64,000 nucleotides of DNA from JAWKOK01 sp963765875. Its GTDB lineage: Bacteria; Chloroflexota; Anaerolineae; Caldilineales; Caldilineaceae. A program made the position numbers and the translations under genes. The DNA lies in contig CAVXYK010000018.1 in the NCBI GenBank assembly GCA_963765875.1, positions 62,001 through 126,000 of the forward strand. Direction: 5' to 3'. This document shows, in pieces, positions 43,281-52,548 of the stretch (position 1 is its first letter; each line of letters begins with the position of its first letter). The notes under the pieces were generated by a model. The model had not been told where the DNA came from. It saw only the letters and a list, made by a program, of their open reading frames with translations, and made no database searches.

Positions 43281-45908
43281 CTATTTAATGGTCTTCTTGT
43301 AGGTCAATAAATAGCTGGTATGAATACCCATGAAGCGATTTTCAATATCACCCATACCTGCGCCCTTGACGATTTCACTGGGCAGCCCTTCGACCTTGAC
43401 ACTATAGGCGTAGCCGGAGGCATACATCTGATAGTTGAAGCCGAGATCGGGCGGATTCTTGTCTTCAATGTTACCTGTATGGCTTCCATCACCCCAGAAG
43501 ACCGTGACCGGATGGCCGACAATGCGATCGCCATTCTCGTCCAACACTTCTACATAGATGTGATGTTTACCGCCGGACTCCTGTTCATCCCAGAATTGAG
43601 CTTCGATCACCCGCCAGTAGGGCTGTCCGGGTTCAACCTGAGCATCCTCGACGTAAACGCCCAATTGCTCCAACCTGCCGTCCCAAATCCGGGGTGGAGC
43701 GCTTGCTGCCTGAACCTCCGGTTCAGGTGGCGCTTCTTCTACAACTGGGGCAGCGACCGGTGCAGCAACAAAGGCGACCGGCGCCGGCGTCGGCGTTGCT
43801 GTCGGCGGCAATGGTGTGTTGGTCGGCAGTGGTGTCGCAGTCGGGACAAATGTTGCTGTCGGGTAAGGTGTATAGGTTGCCGTCGGGGCGATTTGGTTGT
43901 CCGCCATGGAAACTGCCTGCGCCATATCTGAATCGAGGGCTGCCACATCGTAGCTGCCAAGCTTGTACACTGCTTGAACCGCCCGATTAGTCGACGCAAT
44001 TGTGCCGTCATCGTCGACCAAACCCGCGCCACGCATGACGCTGACAACCGCCGAGGGGGCCGCAACTGCGATCAGCCAGATGACAAGCAGAACAAGTAGG
44101 GCAAAGAGCACTTTCCCTCGACCACTTAGGTTCCCATACCATTGCCCGAATCCACCGCGCCGGCGTGGTGATTCACCGCCAACGGGATCGGTGGCATACT
44201 GCTGTCGCTGTTGCGCATCTGCAGGCATGCCTGGCTGAGGCGGGGCATACCTCGCATCCGGTGCCATTGGCTGTCCGGCCATCGGGGCGGACTGCTGATC
44301 CAGCTGGTCGCTCATCATTCTGCTAATGTTGAGCGCCAGAGACGGATAACGGGCAAGCAACGTGTCGAAATCGCTCTTGGACAATGTCCAGACATCGACA
44401 TCCGATTCAGCAAAGACGGTCGAGTTATTCGGTTGATTGCTTAGAAGAGCGCGCTCACCGAAAGCTTGTCCGGGCCCTAAGATCCAGCTTCCGCCATTGA
44501 ATGGCTGAACCCGAACCTGTCCCCGATCGATTAAGAACAGCTTCTCGGCAGGCGTGCTGGCGCGCAAAATCTGATCGCCTGTCCGATACCGGTCCGGCTC
44601 GAAATACGGGACGATCTGGCGTAAATCCTCTTCGCTAAAGTCTGCCAGCAAGGGAAATTCACGGAATCGTGATAGTTCAACATCTGTGTCTTCGGCACTC
44701 AGTCGCGTTGATATCGCGTCGCTCAACGCCTTGCCGATGACCGGATATTGGGTTGACAGCGAATCCAAATCGCTCTTGTAGAGCACCCAGAGGTTTGTGT
44801 TTCGCGTGGCGGTAGCGTCTTCCGTCCGAATCTGTCCGGTGATAAGACTCTGTTCACCGAAAAAACCCTCGTCGCCAACACGGGCCAACTCCTCAACCAC
44901 ACCGCTCCGGTTCTCCGCAGTCAGTTCTACTTCGCCGTTCTCAATGAAGTAGATAGCGTCACCAGAGTCGCCTATGCGAAAAATACGTTCGCCGGCGGGC
45001 GCATGTTGAAGCACCATCCGTTGCACAATAGCTTCGATGATGGGCTGAGGAAGCTGTTCAAAAAGGGGCATACCGGCCAATCGACTGGCCGCCTGCGCTT
45101 GATCCGCACGCCCCAATTGCGAACGTACCGAACGACCCAAGCTGCGTCGCAGTCCGGGATTGCGGGAGCTAATCGCCTGGAAGTCATCGGCAGACAATCG
45201 CCACATGCGTCCCGGGCCAACGGCGGTAACCGAATAAGCATAGGCTTTGTTGGTAAGCAGCGGAGCAGCGCCTAAAATCGACCCACTGGAAAGCGTCTCC
45301 GGCGGCTCACCCTTGACGCTCGCTTCCGGGCGCAACTCAACGGAGCCCAATTCGATCAGGAAGAGTCCCTGCGGAACCTCCCCGGCACGACAGACGACCT
45401 GACCAGCTTCAATGATCACCGGTTCCAGCCGTTTGGCAATTGCTTCTAGTGCGTGCTGGGGAAGGTTGCCAAGCTCATCGCTTTTCGAAAGCAGCTGAAC
45501 AAGAAAGTCATCCATCTGGTTTAACAGACCACCAGAGTTCTGGCTCAACTGAATGCCGATTGAAGGATGTTCAAGCAGAATATTGCGCAGCTGCCGATCT
45601 GTCAGTCTCCAATACTGAACATCCGCCATAGCCACTGCACTGACATCATAAGGCTTTCCGCGAAAGAGACTGGATTCGCCCAGAATACTGCCCGCTCCAA
45701 GGGTCGCCAGCGATTGGCCTCCCTCTGTTTCGAGGCGCACAAAACCCTGGCCAACTAAAAAGAGCGCATCGCTCTGTTCGCCAGTCGAAAACAGCGGTGT
45801 GCCAGTTTTGCATTCTGCAGTCGTGAACTGCTCTGCAATTATTTTTTGCTCAGCTTCGCTCAACCCCAAAAAGAGTGGTGCGAGCTTCATTAACTCTTGT
45901 TTGTCCAC
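43281..45908 (-). CDS. Membrane protein with four cyclic-nucleotide-binding-like domains
   Basis: 875 residues. Four tandem cNMP/Crp-type domains lie at about 10-125, 140-265, 280-400 and 415-535. Each carries a glycine-rich turn (ILGESSLFRGKPYDVSAVA, ILGAAPLLTNKAYAYSVTA, FFGEQSLITGQIRTEDATA, AFGERALLSNQPNNSTVFA). The Arg that binds the cyclic phosphate is missing or displaced in all four, so ligand binding is uncertain. A Pro/Gln linker, one membrane helix (VLFALLVLLVIWLIAVAA), a Pro/Thr stalk and an extracytoplasmic beta domain (RVIEAQFWDEQESGGKHHIY) follow. The last domain is related to the C-terminus of the lipoprotein encoded upstream. This suggests signalling between cytoplasm and surface. 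Confidence 0.85.
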   Translation of the reverse strand: MDKQELMKLAPLFLGLSEAEQKIIAEQFTTAECKTGTPLFSTGEQSDALFLVGQGFVRLETEGGQSLATLGAGSILGESSLFRGKPYDVSAVAMADVQYWRLTDRQLRNILLEHPSIGIQLSQNSGGLLNQMDDFLVQLLSKSDELGNLPQHALEAIAKRLEPVIIEAGQVVCRAGEVPQGLFLIELGSVELRPEASVKGEPPETLSSGSILGAAPLLTNKAYAYSVTAVGPGRMWRLSADDFQAISSRNPGLRRSLGRSVRSQLGRADQAQAASRLAGMPLFEQLPQPIIEAIVQRMVLQHAPAGERIFRIGDSGDAIYFIENGEVELTAENRSGVVEELARVGDEGFFGEQSLITGQIRTEDATATRNTNLWVLYKSDLDSLSTQYPVIGKALSDAISTRLSAEDTDVELSRFREFPLLADFSEEDLRQIVPYFEPDRYRTGDQILRASTPAEKLFLIDRGQVRVQPFNGGSWILGPGQAFGERALLSNQPNNSTVFAESDVDVWTLSKSDFDTLLARYPSLALNISRMMSDQLDQQSAPMAGQPMAPDARYAPPQPGMPADAQQRQQYATDPVGGESPRRRGGFGQWYGNLSGRGKVLFALLVLLVIWLIAVAAPSAVVSVMRGAGLVDDDGTIASTNRAVQAVYKLGSYDVAALDSDMAQAVSMADNQIAPTATYTPYPTATFVPTATPLPTNTPLPPTATPTPAPVAFVAAPVAAPVVEEAPPEPEVQAASAPPRIWDGRLEQLGVYVEDAQVEPGQPYWRVIEAQFWDEQESGGKHHIYVEVLDENGDRIVGHPVTVFWGDGSHTGNIEDKNPPDLGFNYQMYASGYAYSVKVEGLPSEIVKGAGMGDIENRFMGIHTSYLLTYKKTIK

Positions 45909-46017
45909 TTAGCCTCCCTACCAAGTTGGTATCGAGGTCATCATATCGCGAGTTGGGTCTAACCGTAAATTCGTCACAATCGGTGTGAGTCTATGAGTCC
46001 ACTGCAAGAGGGGTTAT

Positions 46018-46051
46018 TAGACACGAATTCGCACGAATATTCTCGCTAGGG
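46018..46051. repeat. Degenerate CACGAATTCG-word repeat
   Basis: GACACGAATTCGCACGAATATTC shows two CACGAAT words ten bases apart. It lies in the 218-base gap between the cNMP-domain gene and the SH3 lipoprotein and resembles the sequence near 39062. Nothing else is seen in the gap. Confidence 0.45.
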
Positions 46052-46126
46052 GCAACGACCCCATTCGTATCAAGAAAAAGCTCTTAACAGTGGAATCATC
46101 TATGAGCCTACTTCAGAACCTGTAGC

Positions 46127-47599
46127 TCAGTAGTTGCGACGGAACTCGGCATCCCAGCTATGATGCCCATTGCAGCCAAAGGACCCATAAAACACGTCAC
46201 AGCTTGAAAGTCCAGGCCCATTGCAGTAGCCGGCCTGAGTCAATAGATCTGCGGCGATGTTGCGCGAGCGAGCGGTGAAACCTTCCGCCCTGTCACTGGT
46301 TGCTTCACGTCCATCGACGTCCTTGATGACAGAAAAGCCCGGCCCATCGTCGGTGATATCGTACTCAACAATGCCATCACCCTTGCCCTGTGAACCTGTA
46401 ACAATGGTCTCGTAAGGGGGATAATGGTTATTGAGTGCGACACCGTTCAGCCGGTTGCCATTGGCATCAAGAACATGAATGCGCAGCAGATGTTGGCCTG
46501 AGCAGCCGCCGTTTTCCGACTTATCCCACAGTCGCTTCTTCACCAATGTGAAGTGGGGCTTGTCGCTGGGCGGCGCCGCCTCTACCGCCGCCTCTTCCTC
46601 GGCCGGTGTTTCGGCCGCCGGCTCAGCAGGCGCCGCCGCTTCGGGTTCAGCTGCTACGGGCGCAGGAGTCGGCGGAGGCGGTATGTTGGAGGCTACGGCA
46701 ATCCCATTGATATCGCCAATGGTCTGAACGAGCGGGTCGTAGACCCAGCCCAATAGTTCGCCCGGCAGGGCCACCTGCCACCAATCGCCGGCATCATTTT
46801 TGGCAAGAACATTCAATTCATCACCGGGTTGCAGCCCGCCCACAATGGCGTATAGGAGCCCGGGGCCGCGGCGTACATTTAGGGCAGACTCAGCGCGGAC
46901 TTTCGGCGCTTCAGGCGTATTGGTCGGCAGAAGGACTGCGGTAGGGGTGGGCAGAAGAATCGTCGTCGCAGATTCTTCGTTCTCGTCCGATCCACCCTCG
47001 GCAACGATCTCGTCTTCAGCCCCATCTTCAGACTGATCATCAGACAGGGAATCCTCGCCTCCGGAGGTGTCGTCCGTCTCGCTGCTAGGAATCTCATCGA
47101 CAGCATCACTGGCCTCTTGAGTCGGAATCGGCGTGATGACGACGACAATTGGTTCGGCAACAGACTCAGAATCAACAAGAAGTCCGTTTGCAGCGGCATA
47201 GGTGGAGATTGCTGCAGAATCCATCCCCAGCGCATCGGTCAGTTTGATCAGCGATGCGATGCTATTCGCATCATACTCCTCGGTTATATAGCGCTCAGTC
47301 AATAACAACACCCACTGCCTCGGATTGGCGACCCCTTCCAACGCCTCGATCTGCGCAACCGCTCGGCCAATGTCCCCATCATTGCCATACTCGGTGGCAA
47401 TGCGCTCAGCCTCAGTCTCCAACTGCTCAGAACTTGACCCAGAGCGCTCCGGTCCGCAACCAACCAGCAGCAAAACACAGCAGGCGATCGCGGCGATACG
47501 GATAGCCGTTAATCTCTGAAATTGATGAGGTTGAGATGATGTGAGTGAGGGAAAACGAAATGAGAGTCTATTAGTGAGTCGATGAGTCAATATGTTCAT
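46127..47599 (-). CDS. SH3-domain lipoprotein with C-terminal domain shared with its neighbour
   Basis: 490 residues. A lipobox (IACCVLLLVGCGPE) lies after about 45 residues, so translation may start later than 47599. A helical region, an acidic Ser/Glu-rich linker and a bacterial SH3 domain (ALNVRRGPGLLYAIVGGLQP) follow. The C-terminal 150 residues (LVKKRLWDKSENGGCSGQHL, LRIHVLDANGNRLNGVAL) align with the end of the cNMP-domain protein: both have an RxWD/QxWD strand, a GG-H turn, then a VxVLDxNGxR strand. The last part has several Cys and His. Probably surface exposed and functionally linked with the next gene. Confidence 0.82.
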   Translation of the reverse strand: MNILTHRLTNRLSFRFPSLTSSQPHQFQRLTAIRIAAIACCVLLLVGCGPERSGSSSEQLETEAERIATEYGNDGDIGRAVAQIEALEGVANPRQWVLLLTERYITEEYDANSIASLIKLTDALGMDSAAISTYAAANGLLVDSESVAEPIVVVITPIPTQEASDAVDEIPSSETDDTSGGEDSLSDDQSEDGAEDEIVAEGGSDENEESATTILLPTPTAVLLPTNTPEAPKVRAESALNVRRGPGLLYAIVGGLQPGDELNVLAKNDAGDWWQVALPGELLGWVYDPLVQTIGDINGIAVASNIPPPPTPAPVAAEPEAAAPAEPAAETPAEEEAAVEAAPPSDKPHFTLVKKRLWDKSENGGCSGQHLLRIHVLDANGNRLNGVALNNHYPPYETIVTGSQGKGDGIVEYDITDDGPGFSVIKDVDGREATSDRAEGFTARSRNIAADLLTQAGYCNGPGLSSCDVFYGSFGCNGHHSWDAEFRRNY

Positions 47600-47799
47600 A
47601 TGTTGTAAATTAACGAACCGAGCCGTGAGGTAGTTCCGACACGCTCAATCGTAGGCCATCGGACGTACTGATCCTTATGCCAACTGCGTCGGAAGACTAT
47701 CACACTGCTCGGTTTGCCACCTTTATCGAAATCTGGTTTTCTTTCCTGCGATCCCTTGCTATACTGAAGGTGAAAACCCTGAATCTGAAGGAAAAATCT

Positions 47800-47884
47800 T
47801 GGTGCCGAAGGTGGGACTCGAACCCACACGGGTCACCCCACACGAGTTTGAGTCGTGCGCGTCTGCCAATTCCGCCACTTCGGC
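47800..47884 (-). tRNA. tRNA-Leu (anticodon CAA)
   Basis: 85 bases with encoded CCA. Acceptor GCCGAAG/CTTCGGC, D arm GCGGAATTGGCAGACGC, anticodon arm CACGA-CTCAAAC-TCGTG with CAA at 47850-47848, a long type II variable arm and T arm GTGGG-TTCGAGT-CCCAC. The A discriminator base and long variable arm fit leucine. Confidence 0.95.
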
Positions 47885-48054
47885 AATCTATTGTACAGTA
47901 CCAACTATACCGTTCGATCATTCAATAGCTCGAACGTGTGACAAGTATACCGATAGGCCGTCAGGACGTCAAATATGACCCTGTTTTCGCTTCACGAACT
48001 GCTCCTTCTACACAGAGTTGCTTCCATCTGACATGTGTGTCGAAACCATCAGCC

Positions 48055-48645
48055 ATGAATGAACAGCAGGCAATCGATCGGGCGCGTCAAAATGATGTCG
48101 ATGCGTTCAATCAACTCGTTCTTACCTACCAGAACCTAGCCTACAGCGTAGCCTACCGCATGCTCAGAGATGAAGCCGGAGCCGCCGATGCGGTTCAAGA
48201 CAGTTTCATCAAGGCATATCGCGGCTTGGGCAAGTTCAAGGACGGAAATTTCAAGAGCTGGCTCATGCGCATCGTTGTGAACACTTGCTACGATGTGCTG
48301 CGCGCCCGCGGCCGGCGCCGCGAAGATAGCCTCGATGACATGCCGGTAGAGCCTGCCTCCATGACGTCGCTAAGCGCCCCCCCGGAATCGCCGGAACTAC
48401 ATGTCGAGCGCGATGAACTCAGACAACACATCGAGACATGTGTCGAATACCTGCCCGAAAACCAACGCCTGGCCGTCATCCTTTGCGACATCCACGGCTA
48501 TGCCTACGATGAGATCGTCGATATCACCGGCTGGCCGATGGGCACTGTGAAATCTCGAATCAGCCGCAGCCGTCTCAAATTGCAGGAACTCCTGCAAGGC
48601 CAGCCGGAACTATTGCCATTGGCTTTCCGTCCTAAAGACGATTAG
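48055..48645 (+). CDS. ECF-type RNA polymerase sigma factor
   Basis: 196 residues from ATG 48055; the frame is open further upstream, but similarity starts here. Region 2 (FNQLVLTYQNLAYSVAYRML, AVQDSFIKAYRGLGKFKDG, FKSWLMRIVVNTCYD) and region 4 (LPENQRLAVILCDIHGYAYD, WPMGTVKSRISRSRLKLQEL) match the SigE/SigW-like group. It directs polymerase to stress or envelope promoters. The anti-sigma-like membrane gene starts 28 bases downstream and probably controls it. Confidence 0.95.
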   Translation: MNEQQAIDRARQNDVDAFNQLVLTYQNLAYSVAYRMLRDEAGAADAVQDSFIKAYRGLGKFKDGNFKSWLMRIVVNTCYDVLRARGRRREDSLDDMPVEPASMTSLSAPPESPELHVERDELRQHIETCVEYLPENQRLAVILCDIHGYAYDEIVDITGWPMGTVKSRISRSRLKLQELLQGQPELLPLAFRPKDD

Positions 48646-48673
48646 TGTTCTTTTTCTGTATCCTGGATCGAAT

Positions 48674-50209
48674 ATGGGCTTCTCGCAATATCCAACTATT
48701 ACCGACGAATTGCTGTCGGCCTACATCGATGATGCTGTAAACGCTGCTGAACGAGCGGCGGTTGAAGAAGCCGCGGCCAACGATTCCGAGATCGCATGGC
48801 GTCTAGAGTCATTGCAACATACAGTCTCGATGCTCGGACAGCTGACGGATGTGCCGTTGCCTCGCTCTTTCACGCTGAATGAAGCGTTGGTTGAGGCCGC
48901 TCTCGTAGAGAATCACGCATCGTCGGTTGGTCGTCCGCGAGAAGCGGAAGCGCCGGACTCACTCTGGAACAAGTGGCTTGATTTCTGGCGCTCCGGCAGC
49001 CCGATATGGCGAAATGCAGCCGCAGCTTGCGCGCTCCTGCTTGTGGTGGTTCTTGTGGGCGGCTCTGTCGTTATACAACAACCGATGTCCTCCCAACAAA
49101 GTTCAGAGCTGGCGGATGCCCGCCCTGCTGATGTCCGGGCATCCTTCGAGCAGACCGCAATAGCCAACGCTCCGGCGGTCACCGACGCCGATAGCGAAAC
49201 AGCATCGGCTAGTGTCGCTATGGCGCCTGAATCGGCATCCGCGCCGAGAGATCTAGCCGGCCCTGAGCAGACGAATAATGTTGAGGCGTCTCGGCTGGCA
49301 GAAGCGCCGCCCATGGAGCTTGCCGAGGACGATTCCGCTTCGGCCGAATCGCAAGTCGAAAGTGCGATCGCTGCTGATGCCGCTACTGCGGGCTTCGCTT
49401 TGCAAGAAGAACAATCCGCTAGCCCAGAACCGCTTGCCGCACCTTCCGTCGCTGACAACAAAAGCATGGTCGCGGACGTTGAATCCGCCCCTGTGTCCGA
49501 CCCCGCGTCCCCTGACATCGGCGGCGAGCTTGCCGCTGGTGAACTTGCCGCTGACGCACCGGATGCCGATCAGTTGATTGTTGCGTCCTCAATGGTAATC
49601 CGCACGACGATCCCATCAGAAGGTGAAGGCAGTGAGGACACTGTCGCTGGGAATGAAACAGTAGAGAAAACGGCCGAGAACGCGATCGCCGAACCGCTGT
49701 CGGCTCAGCCTTTGGACGATGCGGCAGAATCCCTTGAAGCCGAATCAATGCCGGAAGCCGCGGCCATGGCCGCTATTGACCTTGCCGAACCGGCAGCGAC
49801 CAGCGTGACGGACGCAACGGAGCACCCTGGCGCGGACCAGGAGTCAAGCGGCGAATCAGCGCCGCAAGAAGCGGTCATGCAGGCTTCTCTAGACGAAGAA
49901 GCGCCACAGGATCAGGATCCACAAGGCGGGACTGATAGCGTCCAGCCGTCCACGGTGGCCATGGCAGACATTGCACAGGATGCAGAGCCCGCACCGGAAG
50001 CCGTGCTGGAAGAGTCATCAGCACCTGATCCATCTGCTCAGTTGACTACTGAGGAGACCGCTGCACTACCCTTGGCCGGGGGGGTAGAAACCGCCATCAA
50101 CTCGATGAGTCCTCTGGCCATGCTCGCCATTGTGCTGGCGATACTGGCACTAGCATTTTTCGCTATGTGGCTGCGTAGCCGATCCACAACTGCGACGAGA
50201 TCCTCCTAA
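48674..50209 (+). CDS. Putative transmembrane anti-sigma factor with long low-complexity region
   Basis: 511 residues. The N-terminal 100 residues (DELLSAYIDDAVNAAERAAV) resemble the sigma-binding end of anti-sigma factors, though the zinc His-Cys-Cys motif is absent. A membrane helix (ACALLLVVVLVGGSVVI) comes at about 118-135. Roughly 330 residues rich in Ala, Glu, Ser, Asp and Pro follow with no fold signal, then a second helix (MLAIVLAILALAFFAMWL) and a short basic tail. The exposed region could be a protease-sensitive sensor or spacer. The place next to the sigma gene is the main evidence of role. Confidence 0.8.
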   Translation: MGFSQYPTITDELLSAYIDDAVNAAERAAVEEAAANDSEIAWRLESLQHTVSMLGQLTDVPLPRSFTLNEALVEAALVENHASSVGRPREAEAPDSLWNKWLDFWRSGSPIWRNAAAACALLLVVVLVGGSVVIQQPMSSQQSSELADARPADVRASFEQTAIANAPAVTDADSETASASVAMAPESASAPRDLAGPEQTNNVEASRLAEAPPMELAEDDSASAESQVESAIAADAATAGFALQEEQSASPEPLAAPSVADNKSMVADVESAPVSDPASPDIGGELAAGELAADAPDADQLIVASSMVIRTTIPSEGEGSEDTVAGNETVEKTAENAIAEPLSAQPLDDAAESLEAESMPEAAAMAAIDLAEPAATSVTDATEHPGADQESSGESAPQEAVMQASLDEEAPQDQDPQGGTDSVQPSTVAMADIAQDAEPAPEAVLEESSAPDPSAQLTTEETAALPLAGGVETAINSMSPLAMLAIVLAILALAFFAMWLRSRSTTATRSS

Positions 50210-50210
50210 C

Positions 50211-50277
50211 CAAGTGACAGGCACTGGCCACACCATGCCCATTTAACCGAATATCAGCTGGTCAGTGCCTGTCACTT
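50211..50277. repeat. Long-arm inverted repeat (AGTGACAGGCACT type)
   Basis: AAGTGACAGGCACTG (near 50212) and CAGTGCCTGTCACTT (ending 50276) form 15-bp perfect arms around a loop of about 35 bases. There is no T-run, so it is not a classic terminator. The form fits a REP/MITE-like mobile hairpin or a transcript-end stabiliser for the anti-sigma gene. Confidence 0.7.
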
Positions 50278-50369
50278 CGTACGCCATCTTCTTGGATTGG
50301 CCCTAGGACATCCCTCGTCACCCATCAATTCCTATTTTCTACACGATTATCGCGCTGAAAGTTCGAATC

Positions 50370-51197
50370 ATGCCTGAGTTGCCCGAAGTCGAAACGTACG
50401 TACGCGAGCTTGAACCGGAACTGGCGGGCAGGACGGTGGTATCAGCCGCGGTCACCTGGCGAAAAACCATTGCTGAACCGAGCGTCGAGCAGTTTTCGAA
50501 CGCCATCGTCGGCCAGAAATTCGTCTCCTTTGGTCGACGCGGCAAGTTCATGCTGCTGGGTCTGGAGGGCGGCGACTGCCTGATAGTCCACCTGCGCATG
50601 ACAGGCAAGCTACTGGTTCAAGCGCCGGACACGCCTGTGGACAAGCATACCCACGTCGTTCTTGAACTGGATGACGGTCGACAATTGCACTACAACGATG
50701 CGCGCAAGTTTGGACGCCTGTGGCTTGTGCACGACACGGAGCCGGTTCTGCAAAAATTGGGGCCGGAGCCATTCAGCCATGATTTCAACATTGGCTGGTT
50801 TGCCGAGCGCCTTGCCGGCCGCAAAGCAAGCATCAAAGCGCTGCTGCTTGATCAGTCAGTTGTGGCCGGGGTGGGCAACATCTATGCCGACGAAGCGCTC
50901 TTTGATGCAGGCATCCATCCGGTGCGTGCGGGCGGCACGCTTGAAGAGAGTGAAATCGAACAGCTTGCCGAAAGCGTACGCGATGTCTTGCAACGAGGAA
51001 TCGATCGACAAGGCAGCAGCCTTGGAGATAGCGGGGCCCAGAACTATGTGAGACCGGGCGGCGAGGCAGGCGGTTTTCAGGAAGAGCACAAGGTGTTTCG
51101 ACGGACAGGGAAGCCCTGTTTCGTCTGCGATACGCCCATAGAGCGAATTGTGCTGGCCCAGCGCAGCACACACTTCTGCCCGAATTGTCAGGCATGA
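50370..51197 (+). CDS. mutM: Formamidopyrimidine-DNA glycosylase
   Basis: 275 residues. It removes 8-oxoguanine and ring-opened purines and nicks the strand. The N-terminal catalytic Pro-Glu (MPELPEVETYV) is present, then VSFGRRGKFMLLGL, the beta-strand Lys region (LRMTGKLLVQ), NDARKFGRLWL, the H2TH segment ALLLDQSVVAGVGNIYADEA and a C-terminal zinc finger (CFVCDTPIERIVLAQRSTHF then CPNC). All key residues are intact. Partner to MutY at 26 kb. Confidence 0.96.
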   Translation: MPELPEVETYVRELEPELAGRTVVSAAVTWRKTIAEPSVEQFSNAIVGQKFVSFGRRGKFMLLGLEGGDCLIVHLRMTGKLLVQAPDTPVDKHTHVVLELDDGRQLHYNDARKFGRLWLVHDTEPVLQKLGPEPFSHDFNIGWFAERLAGRKASIKALLLDQSVVAGVGNIYADEALFDAGIHPVRAGGTLEESEIEQLAESVRDVLQRGIDRQGSSLGDSGAQNYVRPGGEAGGFQEEHKVFRRTGKPCFVCDTPIERIVLAQRSTHFCPNCQA

Positions 51198-51247
51198 GAT
51201 CAACGGCCGAAATAGTGGAAGCAGCGACCGATCATTGAACAGTCGAT

Positions 51248-51463
51248 CTACGATCGGCGTCGTTTGGCGGCCTCAAAGCCCTGGCGCATCTCAGCCTCAC
51301 GTTCATCGGCTGCGCGCTCGCCGTCTTCCAACGCCTTGTCCCAGCGTGAACGATATGCCTCGTTGAATTGGGCGTCTTCAGTTGGACCAAAGACATAGTT
51401 GAAGACAATACCTACCGCTGCGCCGACCGCTGCACCAACCAATAAGAACCCTGTTCTGCCCAT
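51248..51463 (-). CDS. Small YtxH-like membrane protein
   Basis: 71 residues. One N-terminal glycine-rich membrane helix (TGFLLVGAAVGAAVGIVFNY) is followed by a charged helical tail rich in Glu, Arg and Ala. ATG 51463 is chosen over the longer opening at 51550 because GGGAG lies just upstream. YtxH-like proteins are linked to envelope stress in Bacillus, but the role here is unknown. It lies downstream of the PspC gene on the same strand, after a terminator. Confidence 0.72.
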   Translation of the reverse strand: MGRTGFLLVGAAVGAAVGIVFNYVFGPTEDAQFNEAYRSRWDKALEDGERAADEREAEMRQGFEAAKRRRS

Positions 51464-51522
51464 CTGTTTCTCCCTGCCCTTCGAAATAACGGGCTGTAGA
51501 CTGCATCCGTTTCTGTGCAGAA

Positions 51523-52548
51523 TTATACCGGCCATCGAGTTGGACGCCAAGCAAAAGAGAAGCCGGACTCTTGGGAGTCCGGCTTCTGTGTAGTTCTGTG
51601 TGGATTCGGCTGCCTTACATGGCGTTGCGAACGGATTCCATCGACAATGTTCACGTCCTGCGCTTCGGTCTGCTCAGGGCGGATGTCGAGTGCTGTTTCC
51701 TCAGGCAATATCAGGCCGACCGCGACGTAGACAAACACACCCAAGCCGATGCTGCCGATGCTAAAAGCGACCCAGATCAGACGCACAAGATTGGAGTCGA
51801 TGCCCAGGCGCTGGCCGATGCCGCCACAGACGCCCAGAAGAATTCGATCTGTATTGCTGCGTCGAAGCGGGATTCGCTGCCGGACTTCGCTCATGCCGGC
51901 CTTGACCTCATCACTGGACGGCATCTTGCCGTTTACGTTCACATTGCCCTGCACCTTGTCACGTAGACCGGCAAAGTCAACTTTGAAGTCACGATTGGCG
52001 CCACGAAGTAACATGTAGCCAATGCCGATCAGCAATGCAGGCCAGAAGAACAGGTTAACCAGCGTCCAGAGCGCACCCCAGAGACTGCCCAACACACCGA
52101 CATTTGCCAGCAACCAGACGACACCCAGGCCGATGAGGACATAAGCGCCACGAATCAAGTTGCGCTCGGTCAACGAAATCGCAGCCGGGGCCTGTTGCCC
52201 GCCGGCCACGCTACCGACCGGCAGCAACATCCAAAGGGCTAGATAGGCCAGGAAGCCGCCCCCTCCGGTCGCCAGCGTCATTACCACCCAGAAGAGTCGA
52301 ATCAGCGTGGCATCCCAACCAAAGAAGTCTGCCAGTCCGCCACAGACGCCGCCGACCATCTTGTCTGTCGGGCTGCGAAAGAGTGTCGGCTTGGGTTTGC
52401 CTTCCTTGGGCGTTTCAACGCCAGGATCCTGTTCTCGGGCCTCGATGCGTTCGATCTTCACGTCAGTCCTGGACGCCGTCTCAGCAGTCTGTGGAACGCT
52501 ATTTTCCGTCGGGGCCGAGCTTTCTTCAAGCGTGTAATCAATGTTCAT
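51523..52548 (-). CDS. PspC domain membrane protein (two PspC domains)
   Basis: Starts at ATG 52548 with TAGGAGG just upstream. Two PspC domains are visible: LFRSPTDKMVGGVCGGLADF with the following helix, and LRRSNTDRILLGVCGGIGQR near residue 250. Several membrane helices lie between. PspC proteins sense envelope stress or regulate the phage-shock response. The open frame runs to 51523, but the last 25 or so residues come from a terminator hairpin. One extra base near 51645 would explain this: the other frame gives an ending SMESVRNAM and a stop at 51617-51615, just before the terminator. Confidence 0.85.
   Translation of the reverse strand: MNIDYTLEESSAPTENSVPQTAETASRTDVKIERIEAREQDPGVETPKEGKPKPTLFRSPTDKMVGGVCGGLADFFGWDATLIRLFWVVMTLATGGGGFLAYLALWMLLPVGSVAGGQQAPAAISLTERNLIRGAYVLIGLGVVWLLANVGVLGSLWGALWTLVNLFFWPALLIGIGYMLLRGANRDFKVDFAGLRDKVQGNVNVNGKMPSSDEVKAGMSEVRQRIPLRRSNTDRILLGVCGGIGQRLGIDSNLVRLIWVAFSIGSIGLGVFVYVAVGLILPEETALDIRPEQTEAQDVNIVDGIRSQRHVRQPNPHRTTQKPDSQESGFSFAWRPTRWPV
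51551..51587 (-). terminator. Terminator of the PspC gene
   Basis: AGAAGCCGGACTC (51558-51570) pairs with GAGTCCGGCTTCT (51575-51587); on the minus strand TCTTTTGC follows. The annotated PspC frame reads through it, which is unlikely for a real gene end. Confidence 0.85.
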
